From: CAVRJC01 sp963721435
GTDB lineage: Bacteria > Actinomycetota > Acidimicrobiia > IMCC26256 > DASPTH01
Assembly (NCBI GenBank): GCA_963721435.1
Contig: CAVRJC010000004.1
Location: 313,476-377,475 of the forward strand
Reading direction: 5' to 3'
Length of the DNA: 64,000 bases
Position 1 is the first letter of the stretch. Every line of letters begins with the position of its first letter. Below, piece by piece: positions 16,645 to 25,140 of this stretch. The translations under genes were made by a program, and so were the position numbers. The notes under the pieces were generated by a model, which saw nothing but the letters and a program-made list of their open reading frames with translations, did not search any database and was not told the DNA's origin.

Positions 16645-17822
16645 AGCGGTGGATGCGGTTCCTCATCCTCCTGGCGGGGGGTGGGGTGGTCGCTCTCGTC
16701 GCGGAGCTTGCTGATCCCGGAACGCCGTGGGCCGCGCTCGCGCTCATCGGCGGCGCGATCGCGGCGGGGGAGCTCATCGAGCTGCGGCCGCCGCTGCGTG
16801 CCGCGATCCCCATTTCGTTCGCGTACGAGGTCGTGCTGGCGCGTCGTGCCGACGTGTCGGACGCCGCGCTCGTGCTGCTGGTGGCGCTGCTCGCGAGCAT
16901 GCTGGTCCGAACGGAGCCGGTTGCCGTCGAACGTCGCTTGTTGCTCTTCTCGGAGCGCTTCGCGGCCGGCCTTGCCGCGGTGCTGGTCTTCCACGGCATG
17001 TTCGATGCGCTCTCGTCGCTGTCGAGTCGCGCGCAGGTCCTGATCGCGCTGCTCGCCGCTGCGGTCGCGCCGCTGATCGTCGCGGAGATCGCTCGTATGT
17101 TGCGCGAGCGGACCCCGGGGATCACGTGGCACGGCCGGACCGCCGACATCGCGCTCGTCACGAGCGCGATGCTCATGGCGGTCAGCGACCAGGGTGTCAA
17201 CGGGAAGGGTGCGATGGGCCTGTGGGGTCCGATCGTGTTCACGATCCCGCTGCTGGCGGCGTGGTACTCGTACGAGCACCTCGACGAGATCCGCCGCACC
17301 TACTCGCAGACGATCCGCGCACTCGGTGCCGCGCCCGAGCTCGGCGGGATGGTGCGCGACGGGCACGCCGAACGCGTCGCGGCACTGACCGTTGCCATTG
17401 CGCACGAGCTCGGCTTCTCGCGGAGCGAGACGGAGCACCTCGAGACCGCGGCCCTGCTCCATCACCTCGGGCAGGTGTGCATCGACGAGCCCGAGGATGG
17501 CCGCCCGCCTGACGGCGCGGCCATCGCGCACTCCGGTGCGGAGATCCTGCGGAGTACCGAGCTCCTCGCTCCCGCCGGCGACATCATCGCCGCCGAGGCA
17601 CTTCCGTACCGGGACGACGTGCGGGCGCGGCCCGGCGTGATGTCGGGACAGATCCTGAAGATCGCGAGCGCCTACGACGAGCTGTCGGAAGGTCGCAACG
17701 ACCGCGGCGAGGCGGCGCTCGAGGCGATGTACTCGGCGCCGGCGTATCTCTACGACGAGCAAGTGCTCGGCGCGCTCGAGATCGTGCTCGATCGCCGCGG
17801 CGTGCTCAGCGCAACTCCGTAG
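16641..17822 (+). CDS. Membrane protein with degenerate HD domain
   Basis: This 393-residue protein has about seven TM segments (residues 5-215) followed by an HD-like region. The first histidine motif (RDGHAERVAAL) is present, but the central HD is LLHHLGQV, so the metal-binding Asp is His. The later AYDELSEGRNDRGEAALEAMY part matches the HD-GYP C-terminal helices. It looks like a catalytically dead paralogue of the preceding gene, overlapping it by 4 bp (ATGA). The pair may form an enzyme/pseudo-enzyme sensor unit; this is inferred from the tandem layout. Confidence 0.7.
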   Translation: MKRWMRFLILLAGGGVVALVAELADPGTPWAALALIGGAIAAGELIELRPPLRAAIPISFAYEVVLARRADVSDAALVLLVALLASMLVRTEPVAVERRLLLFSERFAAGLAAVLVFHGMFDALSSLSSRAQVLIALLAAAVAPLIVAEIARMLRERTPGITWHGRTADIALVTSAMLMAVSDQGVNGKGAMGLWGPIVFTIPLLAAWYSYEHLDEIRRTYSQTIRALGAAPELGGMVRDGHAERVAALTVAIAHELGFSRSETEHLETAALLHHLGQVCIDEPEDGRPPDGAAIAHSGAEILRSTELLAPAGDIIAAEALPYRDDVRARPGVMSGQILKIASAYDELSEGRNDRGEAALEAMYSAPAYLYDEQVLGALEIVLDRRGVLSATP

Positions 17823-17843
17823 AGCGCTCGCCGGCCGAGCGGC

Positions 17844-18449
17844 TCAGCTCGTCGCCTTCGCGCGATCGAGATAGACGCCGTACCGGCGGGGGCGACGGCT
17901 GGCTTCGAAGCACACGTCGACGATCCCGAGCGCGATCACGATGTCGCCGATCGAGTACTGCACGTTCGGGATCCCCGGCACCGTGAGCTGATCGCTCAGG
18001 AACACGAGCTTGTCGTCGCTCTCCTGTGGCCGGTGCTTGACCGTGCGCTCGATGGGCACGTGCACCTCGCGTCCGTTGCGCACGTGCACCTCGTCCTTGG
18101 TCGGCATCCCCTGGTTCAACCCGATGACCAGCATGTTCAGCCCGACACCGATGGCGATCACGAGGAAGCCGCTCGTGCGCAGGTTGAGGATGCAGAACGC
18201 GAGGATCAGCACGAACGACAGCATCAGGAGCCCGAAGCCCAGGTCGTCGATGCGCGCCTTCGGGAACGTGACGAACTCGAGCGCGACCTGGATCGCCAAT
18301 GCCACGAACAGGAGCCACAGCCAACGAAGCTCGATGTGCCCGAGACGGCGGAAGCTGCCGCCGGTGACGACGACAACGAGCGCGGCGAGGACGATCGTGC
18401 CCAGGTAGAGCACCACAGGAGACAACGTAGTGAGTGCGCCACGATGCAC
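17844..18449 (-). CDS. DUF5317-family membrane protein
   Basis: The 201-residue protein has four to five TM helices, with LVVVVTGGSFRRLGHIELRW near the start and NMLVIGLNQGMP before a soluble loop. The loop carries KLVFLSDQLTVPGIPNVQYSIGDIVIALGI, the signature of DUF5317 proteins, whose function is unknown. The start is uncertain: ATG 18449 is used, but a TTG or GTG about ten codons in also precedes LYLGTIVLAALV. It is divergent from, and overlaps the longest version of, the lipoyl-like gene. Confidence 0.75.
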   Translation of the reverse strand: MHRGALTTLSPVVLYLGTIVLAALVVVVTGGSFRRLGHIELRWLWLLFVALAIQVALEFVTFPKARIDDLGFGLLMLSFVLILAFCILNLRTSGFLVIAIGVGLNMLVIGLNQGMPTKDEVHVRNGREVHVPIERTVKHRPQESDDKLVFLSDQLTVPGIPNVQYSIGDIVIALGIVDVCFEASRRPRRYGVYLDRAKATS

Positions 18450-18455
18450 GGTCGA

Positions 18456-18461
18456 TACAGT
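18456..18461 (+). promoter_or_regulatory. -10 box TACAGT for a leaderless start
   Basis: TACAGT lies 7 nt before GTG 18469, the spacing expected when transcription begins at the start codon. It decides in favour of 18469 over the longer start at 18430. Confidence 0.45.
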
Positions 18462-18468
18462 CGGGCGC

Positions 18469-18687
18469 GTGTACGAGTTGCGAGCCCGAGCGGCTGGCCG
18501 TGTCGAGCAGCTGGTGGTCGACGAAGGCCAGATGGTCGCGGAAGAGGATGCGATCGCGATCCTCGACAGCGCCGGCGCGCGCGTCGAGCTGACTACTGAC
18601 GTGCCGGGCGTCGTCCGGGAGCTCTACGTCGAGCGCGGGCAACCAGTGGTCACCGGCGACGTCATCGCCCTCATCGACGAGTCGTAG
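18469..18687 (+). CDS. Small biotinyl/lipoyl-like domain lacking the attachment lysine
   Basis: The 72-residue protein folds like a biotinyl/lipoyl domain: AAGRVEQLVVDEGQMVAEEDAIAIL, then TTDVPGVVRELYVERGQPVVTGDVIALI. At the hairpin where EAMKM or DK-like sequence carries the modified lysine it reads DSAGARVEL, with no lysine. It therefore cannot be biotinylated or lipoylated in the normal way and may be a binding or scaffold module. GTG 18469 is preferred because of the upstream TACAGT box. No carboxylase or dehydrogenase partner is adjacent. Confidence 0.7.
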   Translation: MYELRARAAGRVEQLVVDEGQMVAEEDAIAILDSAGARVELTTDVPGVVRELYVERGQPVVTGDVIALIDES

Positions 18688-18701
18688 CGGCGGCGCGTCG
18701 A

Positions 18702-19673
18702 TCAGTAGTTCGACGGCAGCAGGCGCTCGAGGTACGTGTAGAACACGAAGAGCACGATGATGAACGGGATCGCGCCGGCGATCCACACGTACCACTGCTT
18801 GTAGCGGTGGAACAGGAACCACCACGCGCCGCCCACGAGGGCGGCGATGAATCCCCACAGCAGCGCGGGGAAGCGTGAGCCGCTGTCGCCCTCGAGGCCG
18901 CTGATCGTCGCCTTGGCGGTGCCGGGGTCGACCGACATGGCGGGCAGTGGCACCGCACCCGGTGGCAACACGATCGTGGCCTGCACGATGAGGCGCTCGG
19001 CCGCGGAGAACTTCGGGTTGCACGTGGTGAGCGTGAGCGTCGCGAGGGAGTGGCCGGGTCGGGTGGGGTCGGGCGTCGGTTGGAGCACTTCACCCTGCGT
19101 GGGCTTCACCACGAACGGGCTGTCCTGGTTGACCTTGTACACCCACTTGTTGCCGGCGAGCGTGGCGAGCACGATCTCGTCGCCGGGCGCGAGCTGGTCG
19201 AGGTCGCCGAACGGGGCTCCATAGGTGGTGCGGTGCCCCGCGATGGCGGAGTTCCCCTCCTGGCCCGGCAATGGTGTCACCGGGTAGTGGCCGGGTCCCA
19301 GGCGCAGGTCAGGGACGTCGACGCCCTCCACCACGGTCTGGTCGACGCCGATCTTCTTGATCTCGATCCGCGCGACCGCGTCGCCGTTCGGGGGGACCTC
19401 GAGCGGGGTGCCGGTCGTGGTGGGCGGGGTCAGGGTCGGGTTGTCCGGGCCCGTGGTCGCCGGCCGATTCGCGCCCGTGGTGGAGGTCGGGGGGCGCGTC
19501 GTCGTGGTCGAACCGGTGTGCGCCTTGACCGCCTGCTCGAATTGGTCCTGGAGCTTGTTCTGCTCGCGGGCTTGGAGGATGCCGGTGCCCCAGAGCTGAT
19601 ACGCCACGAACAGCAGCAGCAGGATCCCGGATGTGAGCAGCACGCGGCCGATCCACCCGAGCACGTTGCGCAT
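18702..19673 (-). CDS. Sortase (class E-like)
   Basis: The 323-residue protein has an N-terminal TM helix (VLLTSGILLLLFVAYQLWG), a Thr/Pro-rich linker at about residues 50-95, and a sortase barrel. The catalytic His lies in SAIAGHRTTYGAPF and Cys in TLTTCNPKFSAAERLIV. Two more TM helices close the C-terminus, with LLWGFIAALVGGAWWFLF. Sortases attach exported proteins to the cell wall or to each other by transpeptidation. ATG 19673 is supported by a TAGCCT box 7 nt upstream. No LPXTG-type substrate gene is adjacent. Confidence 0.88.
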   Translation of the reverse strand: MRNVLGWIGRVLLTSGILLLLFVAYQLWGTGILQAREQNKLQDQFEQAVKAHTGSTTTTRPPTSTTGANRPATTGPDNPTLTPPTTTGTPLEVPPNGDAVARIEIKKIGVDQTVVEGVDVPDLRLGPGHYPVTPLPGQEGNSAIAGHRTTYGAPFGDLDQLAPGDEIVLATLAGNKWVYKVNQDSPFVVKPTQGEVLQPTPDPTRPGHSLATLTLTTCNPKFSAAERLIVQATIVLPPGAVPLPAMSVDPGTAKATISGLEGDSGSRFPALLWGFIAALVGGAWWFLFHRYKQWYVWIAGAIPFIIVLFVFYTYLERLLPSNY

Positions 19674-19680
19674 CCGGACG

Positions 19681-19686
19681 AGGCTA
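19681..19686 (-). promoter_or_regulatory. -10 box TAGCCT for leaderless sortase mRNA
   Basis: On the minus strand TAGCCT is followed by 7 nt and then ATG 19673, the leaderless arrangement seen at several genes here. Confidence 0.45.
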
Positions 19687-19725
19687 ACCAGCAATGCCGG
19701 TTCGACCGGCTCACCGGGCCGTCCG

Positions 19726-19731
19726 TACACT
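19726..19731 (+). promoter_or_regulatory. Candidate -10 box TACACT of the ccm operon
   Basis: TACACT lies 29 nt before GTG 19761, with TTCGAC 19 bp upstream as a weak -35 match. GGAGG at 19751-19755 supplies the ribosome binding site. Confidence 0.35.
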
Positions 19732-19760
19732 CTTGGCGCATCGACCGCTCGGAGGCGAGT

Positions 19761-20493
19761 GTGCCTGTCGTCGTCGTCCGACTCCGCTCCGCTGTGTGCT
19801 TGCTCGGACGCTTTCCGGCCCTCGCCGGCGTGGATCTCGACGTGGCCGAGGGAGAGATCGTGTTGCTCTCCGGCGCCAACGGCGCGGGCAAGACCACGCT
19901 GCTGCGACTGCTCGCCGGGCTGGTGCCGCTGTACTCCGGGGAGGCCTCGGTGCTGGGGCACGACCTCGCCGACGACCGGCGCTCGGCTCGCCGGGAGCTG
20001 GCGCTGATGGGCCACGAGACCTTCTGCTACGACGACCTCACGGCGCGCGAGAACCTGCGGTTCGCGGCCCGGGCGTCGGGAGGCACCGCGGAAGGCGCTG
20101 ACGCCGCGCTCGAGCGGGTCGGGCTCGCGCGATCGGCCGACACCGCGCACCGCAAGCTCTCGGCCGGGCAGCGCCGACGCCTCGCGTTGGCGGTCGCGCT
20201 CGTCGCGTGACCCGCGCCTGCTGTTGCTCGACGAGCCGCACGCCGGGCTCGACGAGGAAGGCCGCGCCCTGCTCGACGGCATCGTGCGCGCTGCGCCGAG
20301 CGAGGGCCGCACGGTGCTCATCGCGTCGCACGAGCTCGACCACACCCGCCCGATCGTCGATCGTGAGGTCGTGTTGGATTCCGGGCGCGCCGCGGCGCCC
20401 GAAGCGACGGAGGAGCGGCGGGCGCTCGCCAGCGAGCGAACGGCCGCAAGCCGGGTATCCCGGCTCGCAGAGAGCGAGCGAGTGATCAGGTGA
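19761..20493 (+). CDS. ccmA: Heme exporter ATP-binding protein CcmA, frameshifted
   Basis: GTG 19761 follows GGAGG. The ABC ATPase has Walker A GANGAGKTT, signature KLSAGQRRRLALA and, after a frame break, Walker B LLLLDEPHAGLD. At 20208 the sequence reads GTCGCGTGACCC where GTCGCGCGTGACCC would keep the frame, so a lost CG pair explains the break. With CcmB it forms the ABC unit that releases holo-CcmE in cytochrome c maturation. The stop overlaps ccmB (GTGA). It starts a nine-gene operon. Confidence 0.82.
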
Positions 20494-21164
20494 ACGTGAT
20501 GCAGGAGATGTGGCTGGTTGCGGCGAAGGACTTGCGCATCGAGGCGCGATCGCGGGTCACGCTCCAGCAGGTCCTGCCGTTCGGCCTGATCGTGTTGCTC
20601 CTCTTCGCATTCGCCCTCGACCCTGACCGCGGGATCCTCAAGCGGGTCGCGCCGGGCCTCTTCTGGGTGACCGTGCTGCTGGCGGCCCTGCTGGCGGTGT
20701 CACGCTCGTTCGGTATCGAGGCCGACAACGGCGCACGGGACGGCCTGCGCCTCTCCGGTCTCGACGGGGCCGCGGTCTTCCTCGGGAAGGCAGTCGCGCT
20801 GGGGATCCAGCTGCTGCTCCTCGAGGTGGTCCTGACCGCTTGTGTGATCGTGCTCTACGGCATCGAGCTGAACACGCTCGTCCCGCTGGTGCTGGCGACG
20901 GTTGCCGCGACCATCGGGGTGGCCGCCACCGGTACCCTCTACGGCGTTCTCGCGGCGGGCCTGCGAGTGCGCGAGACCCTGGTGCCACTGCTGCTCCTCC
21001 CGGTCGTAGCGCCGGTACTGCTCGGGGCCACCCGAGCCTGGGAAGCAGCGATCGACGGCATACCGTCGGACGCGTGGCCGTGGGTCGCGCTGCTCGGCGT
21101 GTTCGCCGTGTTGTTCACGACGATCGGGATGCTGGCCTTCGGCCCGCTCCTGGAGGAAGCATGA
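20490..21164 (+). CDS. ccmB: Heme exporter membrane protein CcmB
   Basis: The 224-residue protein with six TM helices matches CcmB: it begins QEMWLVAAKDLRIEARSR and has GLRLSGLDGAAVFLGKA in the first cytoplasmic loop. It is the permease partner of CcmA. Overlaps of 4 bp with ccmA and ccmC show tight coupling. CcmB sequences are short and hydrophobic, so the identification rests on both the N-terminal signature and the operon order. Confidence 0.88.
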   Translation: MNVMQEMWLVAAKDLRIEARSRVTLQQVLPFGLIVLLLFAFALDPDRGILKRVAPGLFWVTVLLAALLAVSRSFGIEADNGARDGLRLSGLDGAAVFLGKAVALGIQLLLLEVVLTACVIVLYGIELNTLVPLVLATVAATIGVAATGTLYGVLAAGLRVRETLVPLLLLPVVAPVLLGATRAWEAAIDGIPSDAWPWVALLGVFAVLFTTIGMLAFGPLLEEA

Positions 21165-21940
21165 GACTGCTCAAGCCGCAGGTGAGCACCGCGCTCGGCT
21201 GGCTGTCGCTCGTTGCGTTGGTCGTCCTCGCGCTCTTCGGGCTGTGGGGCGCGCCGCCCGACAGGGTCCAGAGCGACGCGCAGCGCCTCATGTACCTCCA
21301 CGTCCCGACCGCGTGGATCGCGTACCTCGCGTTCGGCGTGACCGCGCTCGCGTCGGCCCTGTGGTTGTGGAAGCGCACGCGGGCGACGGTGTGGGACCGC
21401 GTCGCCGGCGCGTCCGCCGAGATCGGTGTGCTGTTCACCGCTCTCACCCTCGTGCTCGGATCGCTGTGGGGACGGCCGGTGTGGGGCATCTGGTGGGCGT
21501 GGGACGCGCGTCTCGTCACCACCGCCGTGCTCTTCTTCCTCTATCTCGGATATCTCGCGTTGCGACGCGTGCCCGCGACGCCGGAGACGCGAGCGAAGCG
21601 TTGCGCGATCGCCGCGCTGGTCGCGTTCGCGGATGTGCCGATCGTGCACTTCTCGGTCACGTGGTGGCGCACGCTCCATCAGCAGGGCACCGTGTTCAAC
21701 GAGGAGCTCGATGCGCACATCCACGGTGTGATGGCCTTCACGCTGTGGTTCGGCGTGTTCGCGTTCACGCTGTTGTTCGTGTATCTCCTCGATCGTCGCT
21801 ATCGCCTGCTCGCACTCGAGGAGGAGCGCGAGGAGCGCGAGGTCGAGCAGGCGATCGCCGAGCGGATCGGGACGCAGAGCCCGCCGTCGGCACCGCCCGC
21901 GCCTCCGACGCCGCCAGTGGAAGTAGGAGCGTCAGGATGA
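21161..21940 (+). CDS. ccmC: Heme handling protein CcmC
   Basis: The 259-residue protein has six TM helices and the WWD heme-binding signature WGIWWAWDARLVTTAVLFFLYLGY. Conserved histidine-bearing loops flank it: YLHVPTAWIAYLAF and VHFSVTWWRTLHQQG. CcmC loads heme onto CcmE. The cytoplasmic C-terminus is extended by an acidic, then Pro/Ala-rich tail of about 35 residues not usual for CcmC. It overlaps ccmB (ATGA) and, by 4 bp, ccmD. Confidence 0.92.
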   Translation: MRLLKPQVSTALGWLSLVALVVLALFGLWGAPPDRVQSDAQRLMYLHVPTAWIAYLAFGVTALASALWLWKRTRATVWDRVAGASAEIGVLFTALTLVLGSLWGRPVWGIWWAWDARLVTTAVLFFLYLGYLALRRVPATPETRAKRCAIAALVAFADVPIVHFSVTWWRTLHQQGTVFNEELDAHIHGVMAFTLWFGVFAFTLLFVYLLDRRYRLLALEEEREEREVEQAIAERIGTQSPPSAPPAPPTPPVEVGASG

Positions 21941-22071
21941 AGTTCGCCGAGTACGTCATCACCGGTTGGGTGCTCACCGGTGTCGTGATCTTCGTCTACT
22001 GGCTCTCGATCGTGCAACGCACCCGGCGCGCCGAGCGATCGCTCCCCGTTGTCGACCAGGACCGCGAGTGA
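21937..22071 (+). CDS. ccmD: CcmD small membrane protein
   Basis: The 44-residue protein has one TM helix (ITGWVLTGVVIFVYWLSIV) followed by RRAERSLP, the typical CcmD layout. CcmD stabilises the CcmC-CcmE complex. ATG 21937 overlaps the ccmC stop and the gene overlaps ccmE (GTGA). It is recognised mainly by size, topology and its place between ccmC and ccmE. Confidence 0.8.
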   Translation: MKFAEYVITGWVLTGVVIFVYWLSIVQRTRRAERSLPVVDQDRE

Positions 22072-22571
22072 CCACGACGGAAGCGCCACCATCACCCGTC
22101 CCCGCGCCGCGTCGCCCCCGCAAGCTGCGAACCCGCTACATCGTGGCGATCGGTGGCTGCGTCGCCGCGATCGTCGCGATCATCGTGCTCGCGGTCGTCC
22201 TGTCCGAGAACGTCGTCTACTTCCGCACCGTCACCGAAGCGGTGCACGCGCGCTCGTCGACGGGGACCTCGCGCTTTCGCATCGCGGGCGCGGTCGTACC
22301 CGGCACCATCACGGAGACCAAGACCGGCGTGCGGTTCCGCATCACCGACGGCAAGCACACCGTCACCGTCGATCACAGCGGCGATCCCCCCGACCTGTTC
22401 AAGGCGGGTGCGCCCGTCGTGTGTGAAGGGCACTGGGCGAAGGCCGATGTCGCCAACGCGTCGTTCGTGTCCGATCGCATCCTGATCCGTCACGGCGCCG
22501 ACTACACGCCACCGAAGGTCGACACCAACAAGGCGAGCAAGGCCACCGCACAGAGGTCCGGCACCGGGTGA
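22068..22571 (+). CDS. ccmE: Heme chaperone CcmE
   Basis: The 167-residue protein has a proline-rich cytoplasmic start, one TM helix (IVAIGGCVAAIVAIIVLAVV) and an OB-fold outside the membrane with FRIAGAVVPGTI. The heme-attachment motif is RHGADYTPP, keeping His and Tyr as HxxxY (as in proteobacterial CcmE, not the Cys form). The C-terminus is a Lys/Ala-rich tail. CcmE binds heme covalently for transfer to CcmF. GTG 22068 overlaps ccmD. Confidence 0.92.
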   Translation: MTTTEAPPSPVPAPRRPRKLRTRYIVAIGGCVAAIVAIIVLAVVLSENVVYFRTVTEAVHARSSTGTSRFRIAGAVVPGTITETKTGVRFRITDGKHTVTVDHSGDPPDLFKAGAPVVCEGHWAKADVANASFVSDRILIRHGADYTPPKVDTNKASKATAQRSGTG

Positions 22572-24592
22572 AGGCCGTCCTCGGCTACAGCGCGGTCTTC
22601 GTCGGAGCCAGCGCGTGCGTCGTCGGCATCTGCGCGTTCATCGCCGGGTTGCGCACGAAGGACGCGCTGCTGCTGCGCATCGGGCGGCGGTGCATCTTCG
22701 TCGTCCTCGCCGCTGCACTGGTTGCCGCCGGCGCGATGGAGTGGGCACTGATCAGCCACGACTTCTCGCTCGAGTACGTCGCCAAGAACAACGCACGGGA
22801 CACGCCGCTGCTGTTCAGCATCACCGGCCTGTGGGCGGCCCTCGAAGGCTCGATCCTGCTCTGGGCGGTGATCCTCGGTGGCTACCTCACGTTCGCCGCC
22901 CACCGGTTCCGCCGCCGCGCCGCCGATCCGCTGGTGGCGATCGCGCTCACCATCGGCCTGGGCGTCGCGTTGTTCTTCTTCGCGCTCATGCTCGGGCCGG
23001 CCAACCCGTTCAACAAGCTCAGTTCGGTCCCCCTGAACGGGAGCGGGCCCAACCCGTTGCTCCAGAACCACATCCTGATGGCGTTCCACCCGCCGATCCT
23101 CTACATGGGGTACGTCGGGTTCACGGTGCCGTTCATGTTCGCGATGGCAGCGCTGATCACCGGTCGCTTCGGCGAGGGCTGGCTCACCGACACCCGGCGG
23201 GCGACGCTGATCGCCTGGGGCTTCCTCACCGTCGGCATCATCCTCGGTGCCTGGTGGAGCTACGAAGTGCTCGGGTGGGGCGGGTTCTGGGCCTGGGACC
23301 CGGTGGAGAACGCGTCGCTGCTGCCGTGGCTCACCGCGACCGCCTTCATCCACTCGGTGATCGTGCAGGAACGGCGCGGGATGCTGCGCGTGTGGAATCT
23401 GTCGCTCGTCATCGCGACGTTCTGCCTCACGATCCTGGGCACGTTCCTGACGCGGTCGGGCGTGATCGACAGCGTGCACGCGTTCACGGAGTCCGACATC
23501 GGCCCCTGGCTCCTCACGTTCCTTGCCGTCGTCGCGATCGCCGGTGTCGGGTTGATTGCGTGGCGCGGTGACGCGTTGCGCGCGCCGGGTCGCATCGACT
23601 CCGCGGTGTCGCGCGAGTCGGCGTTCCTCGCCAACAACCTGCTGTTCGCGTGCCTCGCGTTCGTGGTGCTGCTCGGCACGGTGTTCCCGCTCATCGCGGA
23701 AGCGCTGAACGGCACACGGCTCTCGGTCGGGGGCCCGTACTTCGACCGCATGACCACGCCGATCGGCCTCGCGCTGTTGTTCCTCATGGCGGCGGCACCC
23801 GCACTGCCGTGGCGCGCGACGAGTGGCGAAGTCGTACGCAACCGGTTGCTCGTCCCCGCGTGGATCGGCGCGGGCACGATGCTCGTCGCGGTCGTGCTCG
23901 GCGCGCGCGACATCGCGGAGGTGCTCGCGTACGGCCTTGGCGCGTTCGCCACTGCGGGCATCGTCCGTCAGTTCTACCTGGGAGTGCGTGGCCGCCGACG
24001 CGCGTTGGGGGAGTCGGGTCCGCAGGCCCTCGGGCGCGCGACGCGCTCGAATCCTCGCTTGTACGGAGGGCTCGTCGTGCACTTCGGCGTCGTGCTCATC
24101 GCGGTCGCGCTCGCGGCGTCGGCCGCGCACGGAGCGAGCGCGACGGTGCGCCTGCGGGTCGGGGAGTCGGCGACGGTGTCGGGCTACAAGTTCACCTACC
24201 TCGGTGCGAAGACGGCGCGCTCGGGGCAGAAGACGACGGTGTCGGCCGGCGTGCGGGTGCAGAAGGGCGACCGTGACCTGGGCGTGTACGCGCCGGCGGT
24301 CTCCACGTACCCGAACAGCACCGAAGGCATCGGCACCCCGTCGGTGCGCACCGGGCTGCGCGAAGACGTCTACCTCACGCTGGTGTCGTCGCCGAACCAA
24401 CAGGGCCGCGTGACCCTCGGGATCCGCATCAACTCGATGATCGTCTGGCTGTGGATCGGAGGGGCGGTGATGGCGATCGGCACGGTGCTGGCGCTGTTGC
24501 CGAGCCTGCGTCGTCGCCCGCGGCCGGTCGCGGACGATCAGTCCGAGCCGGACGCGGAGCCCGACGCCGCGCTCGAGGAAGTGACCGCGTGA
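22568..24592 (+). CDS. ccmF: Cytochrome c heme lyase subunit CcmF
   Basis: The product is 674 residues with about 15 TM helices. The WWD motif is WGGFWAWDPVENASLLPW near residue 240, and heme-ligand regions include HPPILYMGYVGFTVPFMFA and LTRSGVIDSVHAF. A large periplasmic domain near the end (VSGYKFTYLGAK) precedes a final TM helix, and the tail is acidic. CcmF with CcmH transfers heme from CcmE to apocytochrome CxxCH motifs. GTG 22568 overlaps ccmE; its stop overlaps the ccmG-like gene. Confidence 0.95.
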   Translation: MKAVLGYSAVFVGASACVVGICAFIAGLRTKDALLLRIGRRCIFVVLAAALVAAGAMEWALISHDFSLEYVAKNNARDTPLLFSITGLWAALEGSILLWAVILGGYLTFAAHRFRRRAADPLVAIALTIGLGVALFFFALMLGPANPFNKLSSVPLNGSGPNPLLQNHILMAFHPPILYMGYVGFTVPFMFAMAALITGRFGEGWLTDTRRATLIAWGFLTVGIILGAWWSYEVLGWGGFWAWDPVENASLLPWLTATAFIHSVIVQERRGMLRVWNLSLVIATFCLTILGTFLTRSGVIDSVHAFTESDIGPWLLTFLAVVAIAGVGLIAWRGDALRAPGRIDSAVSRESAFLANNLLFACLAFVVLLGTVFPLIAEALNGTRLSVGGPYFDRMTTPIGLALLFLMAAAPALPWRATSGEVVRNRLLVPAWIGAGTMLVAVVLGARDIAEVLAYGLGAFATAGIVRQFYLGVRGRRRALGESGPQALGRATRSNPRLYGGLVVHFGVVLIAVALAASAAHGASATVRLRVGESATVSGYKFTYLGAKTARSGQKTTVSAGVRVQKGDRDLGVYAPAVSTYPNSTEGIGTPSVRTGLREDVYLTLVSSPNQQGRVTLGIRINSMIVWLWIGGAVMAIGTVLALLPSLRRRPRPVADDQSEPDAEPDAALEEVTA

Positions 24593-25131
24593 AGCACGGC
24601 CTGCGGTGGGCGGCGCTCGCAGTCGGTGTGGTCGTGATCGTGTTCGCGGTGGTCCTCGCGCTCAACGTCGGCTCGGATCCGCAGAAGGACGCGCTCGAGA
24701 GCCAACTCCTCGGCAAGCAGGCGCCGACATTCACCGTGACCACGCTCGACGGCAAGCCGCTCACCGCGGCCGACGTCGCGGGTAAGTCCGTGCTCGTGAA
24801 CTTCTGGAACTCGTGGTGCATCCCATGCCAGACCGAGTTGCCCGCGCTCAAGAAGTTCTACGCCGCGCACGCAAACGACTCCGACTTCGTGATGGTCGGC
24901 ATCGTGCGCCGCGACGACACGAAGACGATTCGGGGGTTCGTGGCGGGCGAAGGCATCGACTGGACCATCGCGCTGGATCCGTCGAAGGAAGCTGCGCTCG
25001 ACTTCGGGACGCGCGGCCAGCCGGAGACGTTCGCGATCTCCCCGAGCGGGCAGATCGTGGCGTACAAGCCCGGGCCGATGTCGATCGCCGAGCTCGAGGC
25101 GTTCCTGTCGCACGCGCGACAGGCGGGATGA
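24589..25131 (+). CDS. ccmG: CcmG/DsbE-like thioredoxin-family reductase
   Basis: The 180-residue protein has an N-terminal TM anchor (WAALAVGVVVIVFAVVLAL) and a TlpA/DsbE thioredoxin fold. The active site is NFWNSWCIPCQTELP and the cis-Pro region is GTRGQPETFAI. It reduces the apocytochrome CxxC cysteines so heme can attach. GTG 24589 overlaps the ccmF stop (GTGA). ATG-free initiation and membrane anchoring fit the other operon members. Confidence 0.9.
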   Translation: MKHGLRWAALAVGVVVIVFAVVLALNVGSDPQKDALESQLLGKQAPTFTVTTLDGKPLTAADVAGKSVLVNFWNSWCIPCQTELPALKKFYAAHANDSDFVMVGIVRRDDTKTIRGFVAGEGIDWTIALDPSKEAALDFGTRGQPETFAISPSGQIVAYKPGPMSIAELEAFLSHARQAG

Positions 25132-25140
25132 TCGAGCCCG

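Noticed and set aside
22502..24400. A 632-codon open frame on the minus strand
   Set aside because: It is antisense to ccmF and consists of low-complexity Arg/Glu/Asp-rich sequence with no domain.
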